Below, piece by piece: positions 1 through 9,682 of a stretch of 17,582 nt of DNA (its first letter is position 1; every line of letters begins with the position of its first letter). The stretch is from positions 1 to 17,582 of the forward strand of contig NW_014012754.1 in NCBI RefSeq assembly GCF_000611645.1, in the 5' to 3' direction. The translations under genes and the position numbers were made by a program. The notes under the pieces were generated by a model, which saw only the letters and a program-made list of their open reading frames with translations, was not told the DNA's origin and ran no database searches. Origin of the DNA: Monoraphidium neglectum. Its lineage: Eukaryota > Chlorophyta > Chlorophyceae > Sphaeropleales > Selenastraceae.

Positions 1-2448
1 TCTTCGGACTCTGGCGGCGGCGGCGGCAGCAAAAAGGCCAAGGTTCGCTGGAGGGGCGCTCGTGGGAGTCCGCAACACACACACGCTGTACACGGGGCAG
101 CCAGCTGCACACACAGTGCCTCCTGCGCAGCCCTGGTCAGCCGACCAGCCGCGACGCGCCTACCGCCATCCAAGCACTCCGCCCTGCTGCTGGGATCGCT
201 GATCACCATCGCCACACCCACCTTCAATTTGGTTCAACCACCCCTCAACTGCAACGCCTTACCCCCCCCCCCCAACCCGCAGACTGCTGGGGCCAGTGCA
301 GACCTCAAGGTGTTTGAGGGGGTGACTAAGGCGGAGGCCATGGTCGGCAGGAAGGTAGGCAGGCTCGGGGCTCAGCGAAACAGGCTTGCACACGGCCGCC
401 GCCCGCCTGTGGCCGTGCTTGGCGCCGTCCCGCGTTTGGCTCGCAGCGGCTTGGCCAACCTGATTTGCGTCCTCTTTTGACACGCATACGCATACGCACA
501 CGCACACACACGCACACGCACACACACACACTCACTTTTACACACACACTCGGACACACAAACATGCACATGCGAGCGTGCATGCACGCATGCGCACACA
601 CACACGCACACACACGCACACGCACACACACACACTTTTACACACACACTCGGACACACAAACATGCACATGCGAGCGCGCATGCACGCATGCGAACACA
701 CACACACACGCGCGCACACACACACGCGCGCGCACACAAACACACACACACACACACACTCACACACACACACACATGCAACTGCACACGAGCTCGCATG
801 CTCACACGTCTGACAGGTCAAGCGCTACTGGCCCGACGACGCGGCCAAGAACAAGGGGGACCCCTGGTTCATGGCGGTCGTCACTGACTACGACCCCGTG
901 CTCAAGTGAGGGAGGGTGGCGCTGCGACGAGGGTGGTGATGTGTTCTGGGTGGTGCTGTTGAGGGGGTTTTGGGGGAGGGCGTGAGACTGGCTGCACGGA
1001 TTACGATGGATGTGGTGGGCTGAGGCCTTGGCGTGAGCATTGCCTGGTGTGGTGAGGGCCCCAATCACCTCTGGGAGAACGCGGCCTAGAAGGGGTTGAG
1101 TCACAAATGGAGAGGAGAGAGGTGCACGACAATCAGCACCAAAGTACTCAGTATCCTTGGCCCAAATCGCCCTGTTTCAGCATGCGCTGTGCCATGGTGC
1201 ATGTGCGTGTCCATGCATTTGCATGCACACACATACATACTCTTACGTGCACCAACACAACACGCACATGCAAGCACGCGCGCGCACACACACACACACA
1301 TGCGCGTGCGCACACACACGCACGCACGCACGCACGCACGCATACACACACCTCGTACACACACACACGCGCGCGCGCGCACACACACACTCATGCACGC
1401 ACGCACACACGCGCACACACACATTTGCGGGCGCGCGTGTGCACGCACGCACACACATTCGCACACGCTGACGGGCGCATGACCCTCTCACATGCTCCAC
1501 CCACCACCACCCAACCCCCAGGATCCACGTTCTGACCTACAGCCTGGGCACCCAGAAGGAGGAGCGCGAGGACGTCAACCTGTCGACACTGCACCAGGGC
1601 TCCATCAGCGTGAGGGGCGGCACATACACACGGGGCCGGGGGCAGGCAGGGGCCCCGGGGGTGGCGGGTCGGCGCCGCGCTGCTGCACGGCCGGCGCATG
1701 GTTTTTGAGGGGAGGGGGCGGTCGGGGCTACGTGGGACGGCTTGGGCCGGCGTCAGGAGTGGTGTTCACAAGATCTGTCGAGGGGGTGGCGGGTGCGATG
1801 AACACCCCACGTTGGTGCAGCCGGTGCCGTGCAGCGCGCTTGCCCCTGAATTGAATTTGCAGTGCGCCCCGCAATAGCTGCAAAGCACAAGGCTGCCGCT
1901 GCTCACGCAGCCTCAGCCGTTTGCCCTCCCACTGTTTGAGCATGCGCCCACCAACTTTCTACTGCTACATTCTGCCACAATCTGTGCACCCCCCCCCCTT
2001 CCACCAACCGCCGCCGTCCCACCCCCACCCCACCCCCAGTTCACTGGCGATTGGATCGACCTGGAGCGTTGGTACGCAGACCCCAAGAGGCGCGAGAAGA
2101 GCTACGCCGTCAAGGCGCGCTGGGGGCGCCGAGTCCGGGGGCCGCTGGGCGGCCAGGGGTGGCAGGCGGGCAGCGGAGCGACGCGGGGTCGAGGGGTGGC
2201 GGTTGTTGGTTTGCAGCAGGGAAGCGGCCTGATGACCCCGCCCCAGGTACAATATCTTGGTGCACCCACACACTTTCTCTGCAACACCCTACTCTCTCAA
2301 TCCACCCCACCCACCCAAACCGCCTCATCTCCCACAGATTCCACCCATACATCACATTATCATCCATCCACAACTTATCCATGTGCACTGGACGCTCTCG
2401 CAGATCTCCAAATACCTCAAGGCCCGCAACGTCGGCATCGCCCTCTGA
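1..2448 (+). CDS. Tudor-like domain protein, 3' part (5' end outside window)
   Basis: Exons read as 1-42, 283-354, 817-905, 1522-1609, 2040-2246 and 2404-2448 (stop TGA 2446-2448); all junctions are GT-AG and agree in phase. The first exon encodes a Ser/Gly stretch ending KKAK. The next three give a segment starting [17 protein letters not shown], then [44 protein letters not shown] and DWIDLERWY. The order (basic entry strand, W-F/Y-x-A-x-V, DYDP turn, H-x-L-x-Y, acidic strand ending in NL) resembles Tudor-type barrels of chromatin readers, which bind methylated histone tails; that function is inferred from pattern only. The protein ends [13 protein letters not shown]. The first donor (GTTCGC) and the end of the fifth exon are the weakest points: residues coded after about 2115 look less like real coding sequence, and an extra small intron is possible there. 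I do not recognise the full protein. Confidence 0.6.
481..780. repeat. CA microsatellite block with 100-bp tandem duplication, in an intron
   Basis: Nearly pure (CA)n/(CACG)n lies in the intron between the exons ending at 354 and starting at 817. Inside it, the stretch from about 534 recurs from 634 at an exact 100-bp spacing: both copies carry CTTTTACACACACACTCGGA, then AAACATGCACATGCGAGCG. Between 541-600 and 641-700 I count two differences. The CA strand is the sense strand of the host gene, and the block lies near the 3' splice site. Confidence 0.9.
1205..1475. repeat. CA/CG microsatellite block in an intron
   Basis: Runs of CACACA, CGCGCGCG (about 1369-1380) and (CACG)n (about 1318-1342) fill the 3' half of the intron 906-1521. 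Alternating purine-pyrimidine sequence of this kind can adopt left-handed Z-DNA. Several long open frames cross it, but they are only Thr-His or Cys-Val repeat artefacts. Confidence 0.9.
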
Positions 2449-2811
2449 CATCACCACAGTCCACACCGTTAAAGGCAGGCGCTTGCTGCCCGCTGGCGTT
2501 CGCTGCCCCAAGCGGGACGTCCCACTGTGGACAGACAAGCGGCCATCCTGCAGGCACCGGCAGCGCCAAGCTGCCATCCTGCCACGCGCATGCCTGCACA
2601 GCGGCTGCGGTGGGAGGAGGCAGGCGCTGTTGCGCGCAGGTGGCTGCCTGGCTGTGTCGGTGCTTTCCTGCTAGGTGTTCCCCGTCCCCCTTAGCTGGCT
2701 GGCCGTGGAATCCTCCATCCCCAACAGAATGCAGCCTGGGCCCCCGTCATGGCTCCGTTGAGTCTTGAACACATCCCAGACTTCTGTGCTTTTGGGTGGA
2801 CCTGCAGTGCT

Positions 2812-2856
2812 GCTTTTTGCAGCCGCGCTGCTGCATCAACGCAAGATGCAAAAAGC
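2812..2856. repeat. 10-bp perfect inverted repeat
   Basis: GCTTTTTGCA at 2812-2821 and TGCAAAAAGC at 2847-2856 are perfect inverted repeats separated by 25 nt. In RNA this would be a hairpin in the probable 3' UTR of the Tudor-like gene. Confidence 0.6.
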
Positions 2857-3774
2857 TTCTCATCAGCTTCAGCCTAGCTACTTGAAGGTGCATGTTTGTG
2901 CTGCCCGCCAACCGCACCGCACCCAGGCGAGCTGCTTGAAGTCTGGGTGCAGATAGCAGGATACACCCCTGCTTCCTTGCAATGCGTCGCACCATGGGGC
3001 AACTCCATTTGTGCCTCCCTTGTCCGTCAGTGTGCCCCTGCTGCCAGTTTTGAACCGGGCCGGCCCTGACCCCCTGCCCAGGGTAGCCAGGGCTGCCAAC
3101 TTTTGCCGCATCAATATCAGCGCTGCAATGCAACCGGCAAGCCTCTTGCCTTGTAGGCGTTCACCCCTTTGGTGCACCTGCCCCAGCCAGCACACGTAGC
3201 ACACTCGCATTTGTTGACCGCCCTGCCACTGTCATCGGGAAACCCACCTGCCCGCCTAATCTAAGGTCGCCGCCGCAGGCCCCTCGCACGCTGAGCTGGG
3301 CTGCAGCATCGGGGCCTTTGCTTTCATGTGATTAGGTACACGTTCAGAGTAGATGGGCCTGTAACTCGTGTGTGCATCTCCACGTCAACCAGATGCTTTG
3401 TGCTTGCTCATGCAAGAGAGGGGCGATCGCGAGCACAGAACCCTCGTTATCAACCAGATCCGAGGGCTGCTGCGGTGATGCACAGCGCGCCTCCTCACTC
3501 ACTCACGGTGAAAAGCGTGGCGGGCGCAGCGCCCCCAACACCAAGCCGCGGTGCAGGAGTGCGTCGCTGTGGCGCAATCTTGTGCTGGCATTTGCAAAAG
3601 TGGCCGGCAACTAGACCAAGATGCACAGCTCGTGCTGTGGGCAGCCCATTGTGTCATATGTACAGGCTGCCGGCTCAGGCCAGACGGCACAGCGCAGCGC
3701 GCCGCAAGGAGTGCACATTGGTGGCGTGTGTCGCTTCAAGGCAGTGCTTCCAAGCACAGATCCTGCATGGTAGC

Positions 3775-3806
3775 AGCAGCACTTGTAACAGCAGCACGTG
3801 CTGCTG

Positions 3807-3857
<51 letters not shown>

Positions 3858-3890
3858 ATGCTGCTGCTGCTGATGCTGATGATGCTGTCA
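3775..3890. repeat. CTG/CAG trinucleotide repeat
   Basis: Interrupted CAG/CTG units begin near 3775. A nearly pure (CTG)n run on the + strand extends from about 3809 to 3856, followed by CTG/ATG mixtures to about 3890. It lies 20-130 nt beyond the stop of the minus-strand Cys-rich gene, so a transcript of that gene would carry it as CAG repeats in the 3' UTR. Long Cys, Ala or Leu homopolymer frames across it are artefacts. Confidence 0.9.
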
Positions 3891-3907
3891 ATCTCCTGTG
3901 ACCGCTC

Positions 3908-6369
3908 TCATCGATGGCCCGCCGGCCGGGGAGGGGCCGGCAGCTGCTGTTGAGCAGCCGGTGGCGGTGGCTCAGTCTGTGCCACCTGCTGTGCCGCCGC
4001 GGCCGGGGCGCCTGGCGTGAGGAGATGTCCCTGGGATTTATTGGACGGGGGCGCCGAGGCGCTACCTTGCAGCGGTTGGGATAGCGACGCCGCAGGCGCA
4101 TGCTGGTCGCCTGGAGGCAAATCGCCGCCTGGCAGGACCATTGAGGGCGGCGCCTCCATCCCAGGTGGCGCCGGAGGCAAGGCTGGGGAAGGGCCCCCCG
4201 CGGTCGGCAGCCCAGCGGGCTGGCCGGCTGTGACGCCCGCCACTCCCGCCGCCGCCTGGGCGGCGTCGGTGCCCGTGCCAGAGCCTTGCAAGTTGGCGCA
4301 GGTCTGCAGGCGCATCTCGAGGCTCCGCTGCACCGCGCCGTTGTTCGGGCTCGGGCAGGCGTCCCTCAGTATTGGGGAAAAGCCTGCCGGGGTGGCGGGC
4401 GTTGCGGATCGAGTATGTGCCTAATATGGTCAGGGCAAAGGGTTACGGCAGGTGCCGCTCCAGCGCAAGGGCTGCGGCAAGAGCCTACGGCCGGGACGAC
4501 CCAGGACGCGGGCCAGCTCTTCTTGTCCTGTGCCGCCGCCGCCTGCCACATTTGCACACATCGGACGACTGCCCATGCTCCAGGTCAGCGTACGCGGGCC
4601 GCCATGACTCTGGAAGCGCCGCACGCCGCGCCTGGTGCGCTTTTACTCGTGGCGGGCCTCCAGCGGCGCCATCAGCACATGGTGTACTGCGACCCACCCG
4701 GTTTCCCACCTTGCCGCACTTTCCATACAGCCTGCTGGCGTGAATTCCTGCGCGCTGCTCACCGCACGCGAGCCCCATCTGCTGCAGCAGCACGGCAAAG
4801 ATCGTCTCGTCCCCCACCAGCCGCATGGCCAGAGTCAAGACGCCGCCCTCGCAGCCGCAGAGGTAGTAGCTGAAGCGGCACGCGTCGCGGCAGCAGCCTG
4901 CGGAGAAGCTCAGCTGTACAAATGCCGACAAGGTTGTTGCCAGGGGGTTAGTGGTCGGGTGAGCTGTGCGCCGCAACGCTGGCAGGTCACTTGCCGAGCA
5001 CGCCAACTTCCACGGCGTCAATAAAGCCGCTGGCTGCGGGGTCAAGAAGCGGTGGTGGGGTCTGTGTCTGCGTGCAGCACAGCGCAGTCCCAGGGCTGCG
5101 CTGCACTGCTGGACGTGGTGTGAGAGGCACACCGACCTGCGTGCGAATGTATTGCTCCACCTCCGGCCGCGGGACGCCGTGAGACATCAGCACGCTCGTG
5201 TAGTTGCGACTGTCGCAGCCAGAGAGCAATGCGGCGGATGGCGAGCGATTTCAGAATTGTTGCTGCACACGGGCGCCTCTCGCTGCATGCACGCAGATAC
5301 AGCTTTTCACGCCCCGATATATCAGAATGGAGGAGCGTACGTGCTACCGGTGGCTGGGAAATGCAAGCCAGCTTGATGAGGGGGCTCATCTCGCTCCTTT
5401 GCGCGAACAGACACGCGCGCCCGCCTGCGGCTCATGCGCGCACGCGCATGCTTGCAGTGCTCACCCGGTGAGCACGTCGCCCCGCAGGTTGAAGGCGCGC
5501 TGCGCCTGGGCGATCTCCACGCTGCAGCCGCCGAACAGGCGCGCGCCGCTGGCGATGCAGCGGTCGCTCACGCCCAGGGACAGCGCCTGCGGTGGTTGTG
5601 GGGTGGTGCAAATGCCACCGGGTCTCAACGTTGGATTTTCGCTGGCTGGTGAGGCTTGAGAGGCAAGCCAGATTGACAGCCGCAGGAAGGTGACAGATGG
5701 CCGTGTGCAAATGCAGCGCAGTGTCTTTCGTCGCCACGCGATGTACAGCCCCTGCACACTTCCAAAACACTGGCGTTGAAACACTGGCCCCATGAGCCAG
5801 CAGAGCGGGCTGTTGTGTGGCGTGCGTTCAGGACCCGGCGGCAACTTGGCGGCCACACTCAGTTTAGTCTGTGCGAGCGTCCCCATGCTCCTGCCACCCC
5901 ACACCTCATCCAATGTCAGTGCCACGCCCGTCGGCTGCAGCGTCAGGTTGACGTCATGACCGCTGCCGGCCACTGCGGGAGCAGGTGGGGCGGGTGCGCC
6001 TCCAGCCGCTGCAACGCCAGGCGACGGAGCTTCGGCCCCCGGCGTCACACTGGGTGTGGGTCCTGCGGCTGACGATGTGGGAGGCGCTGCCCCCTCCCCG
6101 CCACCCGCTGCACCGCCTGGCTGTTGCTGTGGCTGTGGCAAGTTTTCTTGCTGATTTTGTGGCTCCGGTGATGTTGACAGCTCTGGAGGCGGGACCTCTG
6201 CCTGCTGTAGGGCGCGCTTCGAGGATTCGTCGTGCCCAGCGGGAGGAGGCGCTGCTCTGATTTCAACTGCACCGCTTTGCCTGTCTGTCACCAGCGCGAC
6301 GGCGAGAAGCACCAGGATAGCAGCAGCGGCTGCTGGGACTAAGAGTCGACCTCGACAGCGTCCCTCCAT
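3908..6369 (-). CDS. Secreted/type II membrane protein with Cys-rich core and two Pro-rich arms (unknown family)
   Basis: Exons (minus strand order): 6369-5905, 5586-5465, 5209-5137, 5033-4991, 4897-4763, 4383-3908; total 1314 nt, 437 aa, phases closing throughout. The ATG at 6367-6369 is chosen because a signal anchor or signal peptide follows at once (MEGRCRGRLLVP, then a hydrophobic Ala/Leu/Val run to about residue 28). Residues about 35-135 are Pro/Gln/Ala/Gly-rich. The core (about 135-300) has paired cysteines: DRCIASGARLFGGCS, CCRDACRFSYYLCGC, MGLACG, RDACPSP and LQTCANLQ. NLT and NYT are possible N-glycosylation sites, the second created across a splice junction. The last 130 residues are again Pro/Ala/Gln-rich. 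The layout suggests an extracellular or cell-wall glycoprotein; I recognise no family. Exon 4 and its junctions are least certain: a donor at 5132 instead of 5136 opens another frame (ASGFIDAVEVGVLGK), which would need a weak GAG acceptor near 4909. Confidence 0.68.
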
Positions 6370-6724
6370 CCCGTTTGGCTGGCCTGCAGTAAATGTGTTA
6401 CCGCTGGCCTCGAGAGATCGAAATCCAAAGACCGGCAATTTGGCCTGGACGACGGGACCGCACTCAATCAATGTACAGTTATGTGCGCGAATCACTTGGA
6501 AGAACGAGTCCTACACGCCGCTGTGCCAGCACAGATAACCTTGGGGTAAACACAAATGCCCCGCGAGGACGCTCCACGATACAAAATCGTACGAAACAAA
6601 ATCGTGCGGAAAGGCAGTCTGTGAACAATCAGCAACACGGGGGGACGGTTCAAAGCCTGCAAGACCGGGAGCGAGAGTGACAGCCGCCTTGACATTGGTC
6701 CCTCTTCTTGTTGTATCGGGTCAC
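6370..6724. other. Intergenic: D27 3' flank and promoter of the Cys-rich gene
   Basis: 355 nt separate the stop of the D27-like gene from the ATG of the next minus-strand gene. The stretch must hold the first gene's 3' UTR and the second's promoter. It is more AT-rich than the genes around it. The only structure seen is the short tandem repeat listed separately; no clear TATA box or TGTAA signal on the minus strand. Confidence 0.6.
6581..6610. repeat. 15-bp imperfect tandem repeat upstream of the Cys-rich gene
   Basis: ACAAAATCGTACGAA (6581-6595) is followed directly by ACAAAATCGTGCGGA (6596-6610), two differences in 15. It lies 212-241 nt upstream of the ATG at 6369, on the template side of the promoter region, and could be a paired protein-binding site. 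That role is inference. Confidence 0.65.
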
Positions 6725-9209
6725 TCACTTGGGACGCTCAGTGTCAACCTTGGGACACGTCTCCAGTTGTTTTGCGAGGCTGCACTGTGGCACAAAGCAG
6801 GGCTGTGTGTAGACGGGATCCTGCTCTAGCGGCGGCGGCGCCTGGCCAAAGATCATCTCGCATGACAGATCCTACGGAGAGTGTGATTGGCGTCCAGTTG
6901 GGGGGCAGTTGGGGTGGCACTCCAGAGCGCCGCAGCAACTTGCCAGCAGTCACAAATGTGCGGCGCATTGTAACTGTTCTGCCTAACCCTGCAAGTGGTG
7001 TGGGTAAAGAAGCAGGTGCTAGCACCAACTACCGACCAGCCACCGACGACGGCGAGGGCAGGCCGCGGAGCGGTGCGCACAGACCCTCAGCACAACTGAA
7101 CACAGGGGAGCCAGCCCTAGGGTTATAATAGTCGAATAATTCCGCACAAACGCACCTCAAAATTGGGTTTCATGGTGAGGGGCAGCCCAAATTCCTCCGT
7201 GAAGTAGGCCTGGGTTGGGACCTGCAAGATTCCAAATTTGGGTGGTGGTTGGGTGGGGAGGGCAGGTGACACTGTAATTCATGCAAGCATTGTGCATGAA
7301 TCATTTCAGCACCACGTGTACCCTGCTGGCGATGTACACAGCACATGCCAACAAGGTGCCCATTAAGGGGCAGCAAAGGCAGCACTTTACACCTCGTCCA
7401 GCGGCTGCGAAGCGAGTCAAGGCAGGGCAAGGCCCACATCGCTGCGCTGCACGCTCATGCAGCGACGCACCTTGCACATGCTGTTGATGGGAGGCAGGAG
7501 GCAGAGATGGGGCGTGGGTGCCAAGGGGGGATGCGTGAAACGACAGCAGCAGATGATACAGGCGGTGTCTTATAGGACCAAACTTTCCTGAGGCCTTCGA
7601 GGGCCGGCGCCAAGCAGGCACCCTGCACACATCTCCGCCACCCATCTCTCACCCTGCCCCCACCACGCGTGCCCCCCGGGGTCCACCGCCGCCTCACTTG
7701 GTGCACATCCCGACGCATCCGCTGGCCTCCAGGTAGCGGCACTTTTTGATGTAGACCAGGCTCTTCTGCCGCCGCACCTTGTCCTCCGCCACCTGCACGT
7801 CCGCCTCCCGCAGCTCGCTCTCGCCCACGAGCCAGAAGAAGGCCACGCTGGCTATGAGCGCGTTGAACTCAGCAGACCACTGGGTCGGGGGGAACAGCCG
7901 CCTGGGTGCATGCACACATGCGAGTGTGTGTGTGTGCATGCCGGTGTGTATGTGTGTGTGTGTGTGTGTGTAATGAGAGAGACACAGAGTGATAGAGCAA
8001 AGGTGAGAGAGCAGATGACGGGGAAACACAGGTGTACTACATCACATGCATCTTCATACTTTTGGCGAAATACGTGCTTTTGGCAGAAGAACTTCAGGTA
8101 AAGGAGGAGGCGCCTGCCAACGGCGCTCTGAGCTACCATCACCCGAATCCTTGCTCGCTTCCGCGCGCAAACTGGCCCCTCCGCCTCAGCCTGTCCCCCT
8201 CGAGACATCGGGCCCAGACCGTGTCACACCTACGTGCGCGCTCACATCTACACTTACGCAGCCACATGCACACTCACGGACACACACGCATGCGCGCACG
8301 ATCTCATGCACATACATATACACACACATTCGTCCCACCTGAAAGCGCCAGGCGCCTCTCGCGGCATCAGCGACCGCAGCACCTCCCGCACGACCTCGCG
8401 CTGCTTCACCGCGCTGCGGCCGCGCATGATCTCCTTCGAGATGCGCACAAAGTCGTCGTACTGCGCCTCCTCAGGGACTGGCACGCCTGGATGTGCGCAC
8501 GCAGGCATGGGTCCGTGGAGCATGATGATGGTGGGGAAAGGGCTGCTTGATGGGGGCGCGGGTCGGGGTGGCCAGACCCAGTTGGCAAGGTGACTGTGAA
8601 AGCAGCAATCTACAACTTCCCTGGTCTGTTTTTTATACAGCTGCAATGAATCACCATTTGGTGTTCAACGACCCACATGGGTTCCCACCCCACAGCCGCC
8701 CCGAAGCCCCTGCACCCCAGCCGCGCCGCCCGAAGCCGGAGGCACTGTCCGGGTGGTCAACCCCTGAGAACCGCTCCCGCTTCACCCCCATAAGGAGCAC
8801 CCGTCAGCTGGTCGGCCATCTTCTGTGAGTAAAGCTTGATAAAGAATTTGTCTATGGCGTTGTCATTGTACACTGTCTTCTCCGCGAATGGGTCCTGGAG
8901 GTTGCAGAGGCAGCGGCACTCAGTCGGTGCGGGCGTTCCTGTGTAGTCCAGGATGGCTGGCTGTGGCAGCATGGGTGCTCAGCGCGTGCATTCGGTATAC
9001 GTGGTTGAAGTTTCCTCAAGGAAACGTGCCTGCTTATTCCGGGACCAGTGCCCCAGGTCAGCGCCGAAGTGGCCAACACACACCTTGACGACTGGCTGCG
9101 CCACGCACGCTGCGCTGCATGCTCTCCGCCGGCTCCAGCACCGTCCCGCGCCGCTGCTGCTGCTTGCTCGCGCCTTCATCATCCCTGTTGGCTTAGCTAG
9201 CGAGTGCAT
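6725..9209 (-). CDS. D27-like: DWARF27-like (DUF4033) beta-carotene isomerase family protein, plastid-targeted
   Basis: Exons (minus strand order): 9209-9084, 8894-8801, 8486-8339, 7901-7698, 7480-7471, 7221-7156, 6871-6725; total 795 nt, 264 aa, the usual family length, every junction GT-AG and in phase. Residues 1-42 form a Ser/Ala/Arg-rich chloroplast transit peptide ([16 protein letters not shown]). The N-terminal D27 region follows ([18 protein letters not shown]). The C-terminal DUF4033 has [76 protein letters not shown] and QPCFVPQC. The conserved cysteines are candidate ligands of the iron cofactor known in rice D27. Plant D27 interconverts all-trans and 9-cis-beta-carotene in plastids, the first strigolactone step; plant D27-like paralogues have broader or unclear carotenoid isomerase roles, and this protein looks closer to those. 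Substrate cannot be told from sequence. It is divergent from the V-ATPase F gene. Confidence 0.95.
7471..7480 (-). other. D27-like: 10-nt micro-exon of the D27-like gene
   Basis: On the minus strand CATGTGCAAG is preceded by a pyrimidine-rich tract ending in CAACAG and followed by GTGCGT. The previous exon ends in ACC AA at 7698, so AA+C gives Asn, then Met-Cys-Lys, and the next exon starts GTC CCA ACC at 7221. The product GMCTNMCKVPTQ is the conserved D27-family motif. Skipping these 10 nt would shift the frame and lose the cysteine. Confidence 0.88.
7902..8338 (-). repeat. D27 intron with TG-rich 5' end and CA-rich 3' end
   Basis: Read on the gene strand, this 437-nt intron starts GTGGGACGAATGTGTGTGTA and stays TG-rich for about 110 nt (+ strand 8226-8335, CA-rich). 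It ends with a (CA)n tract (+ strand 7912-7972, TG-rich) just before the CACCCAG acceptor. The two ends are largely complementary. Confidence 0.85.
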
Positions 9210-9682
9210 GCCGTTGCTGGATGCTGCCAAGATTTCGGTCTTCGTTTGATATTATGCAAGGGCCAGCGCAAACCAGAGATATTCGGTGTTTCACGTCGAT
9301 GATGACAAGTGCGGTGTGAATGACCGCGATCGAAGTCCCGCGTGGACTTTGCACTTCTCCTTGAAGCTGACGCAATGCTTTTCGGGCCTAATAACGGTGT
9401 CGATGCTGCTTGTATACTTTGGACTGAACTGATTTTTGCTCGTATATACCTCAGCGTCCCTCCAGCAGAAACCCTTGAATGGTGATCTTGCATTTGCAGC
9501 GCTCCACGCAGCCCTAGTGTGCGCGAGCTTCGTTTGAGAGGGCGTAAATATTATCTGCTCTACTCGCTGTGTGCAGCATCCCGATCGTTGGCGCGAGACA
9601 GCAACGGCAGGAGCAGCAGCGGCAGAGCGTACCGTGCGAGCGGCCAGAGGCGGGGCCGTCGAGCTCGGCGCCCGCAAGCGGC
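9210..9682. promoter_or_regulatory. Divergent promoter region between D27-like and V-ATPase F genes
   Basis: 473 nt separate the two ATGs, which point away from each other. The region is richer in A/T than the coding DNA. TATATA at 9443-9448 and TAAATATTA at 9545-9553 are possible TATA elements for the V-ATPase gene, and an AT-rich patch at about 9247-9256 lies 40 nt upstream of the D27 ATG. No exon was seen. Shared regulation is inferred from geometry only. Confidence 0.6.

Larger units (their letters stand above)
2449..3907. other. Intergenic region between converging genes
   Basis: About 1.46 kb with no convincing exon. Open frames here lack conserved motifs and show no GC3-biased codon use. 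It should hold the 3' UTRs of both flanking genes, whose stops face each other at 2448 (+) and 3908 (-). TGTAA, the usual poly(A) signal of green algae, occurs on the + strand at 3360-3364 and 3784-3788. The first would give the upstream gene a 3' UTR of about 0.9 kb. No matching TTACA was seen for the minus-strand gene. Confidence 0.6.

Noticed and set aside
465..887. Thr/His-rich and Cys/Val-rich open frames across the CA repeats (also 1101-1535, 7694-8342, 15236-15417)
   Set aside because: They are translations of dinucleotide repeats inside introns. Real exons (817-905, 7698-7901) only overlap their ends.
3328..3901. Frames ending in poly-Cys or poly-Ala over the CTG repeat
   Set aside because: Homopolymer artefact of the triplet repeat, with no conserved sequence upstream.
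6370..6495. 42-codon N-terminal extension of the Cys-rich protein
   Set aside because: It starts with GTG, and the first ATG (6369) directly precedes a good signal anchor.
6772..7128. 118-codon + strand frame
   Set aside because: It lies antisense to the last D27 exon and intron, which are strongly supported; no motif.
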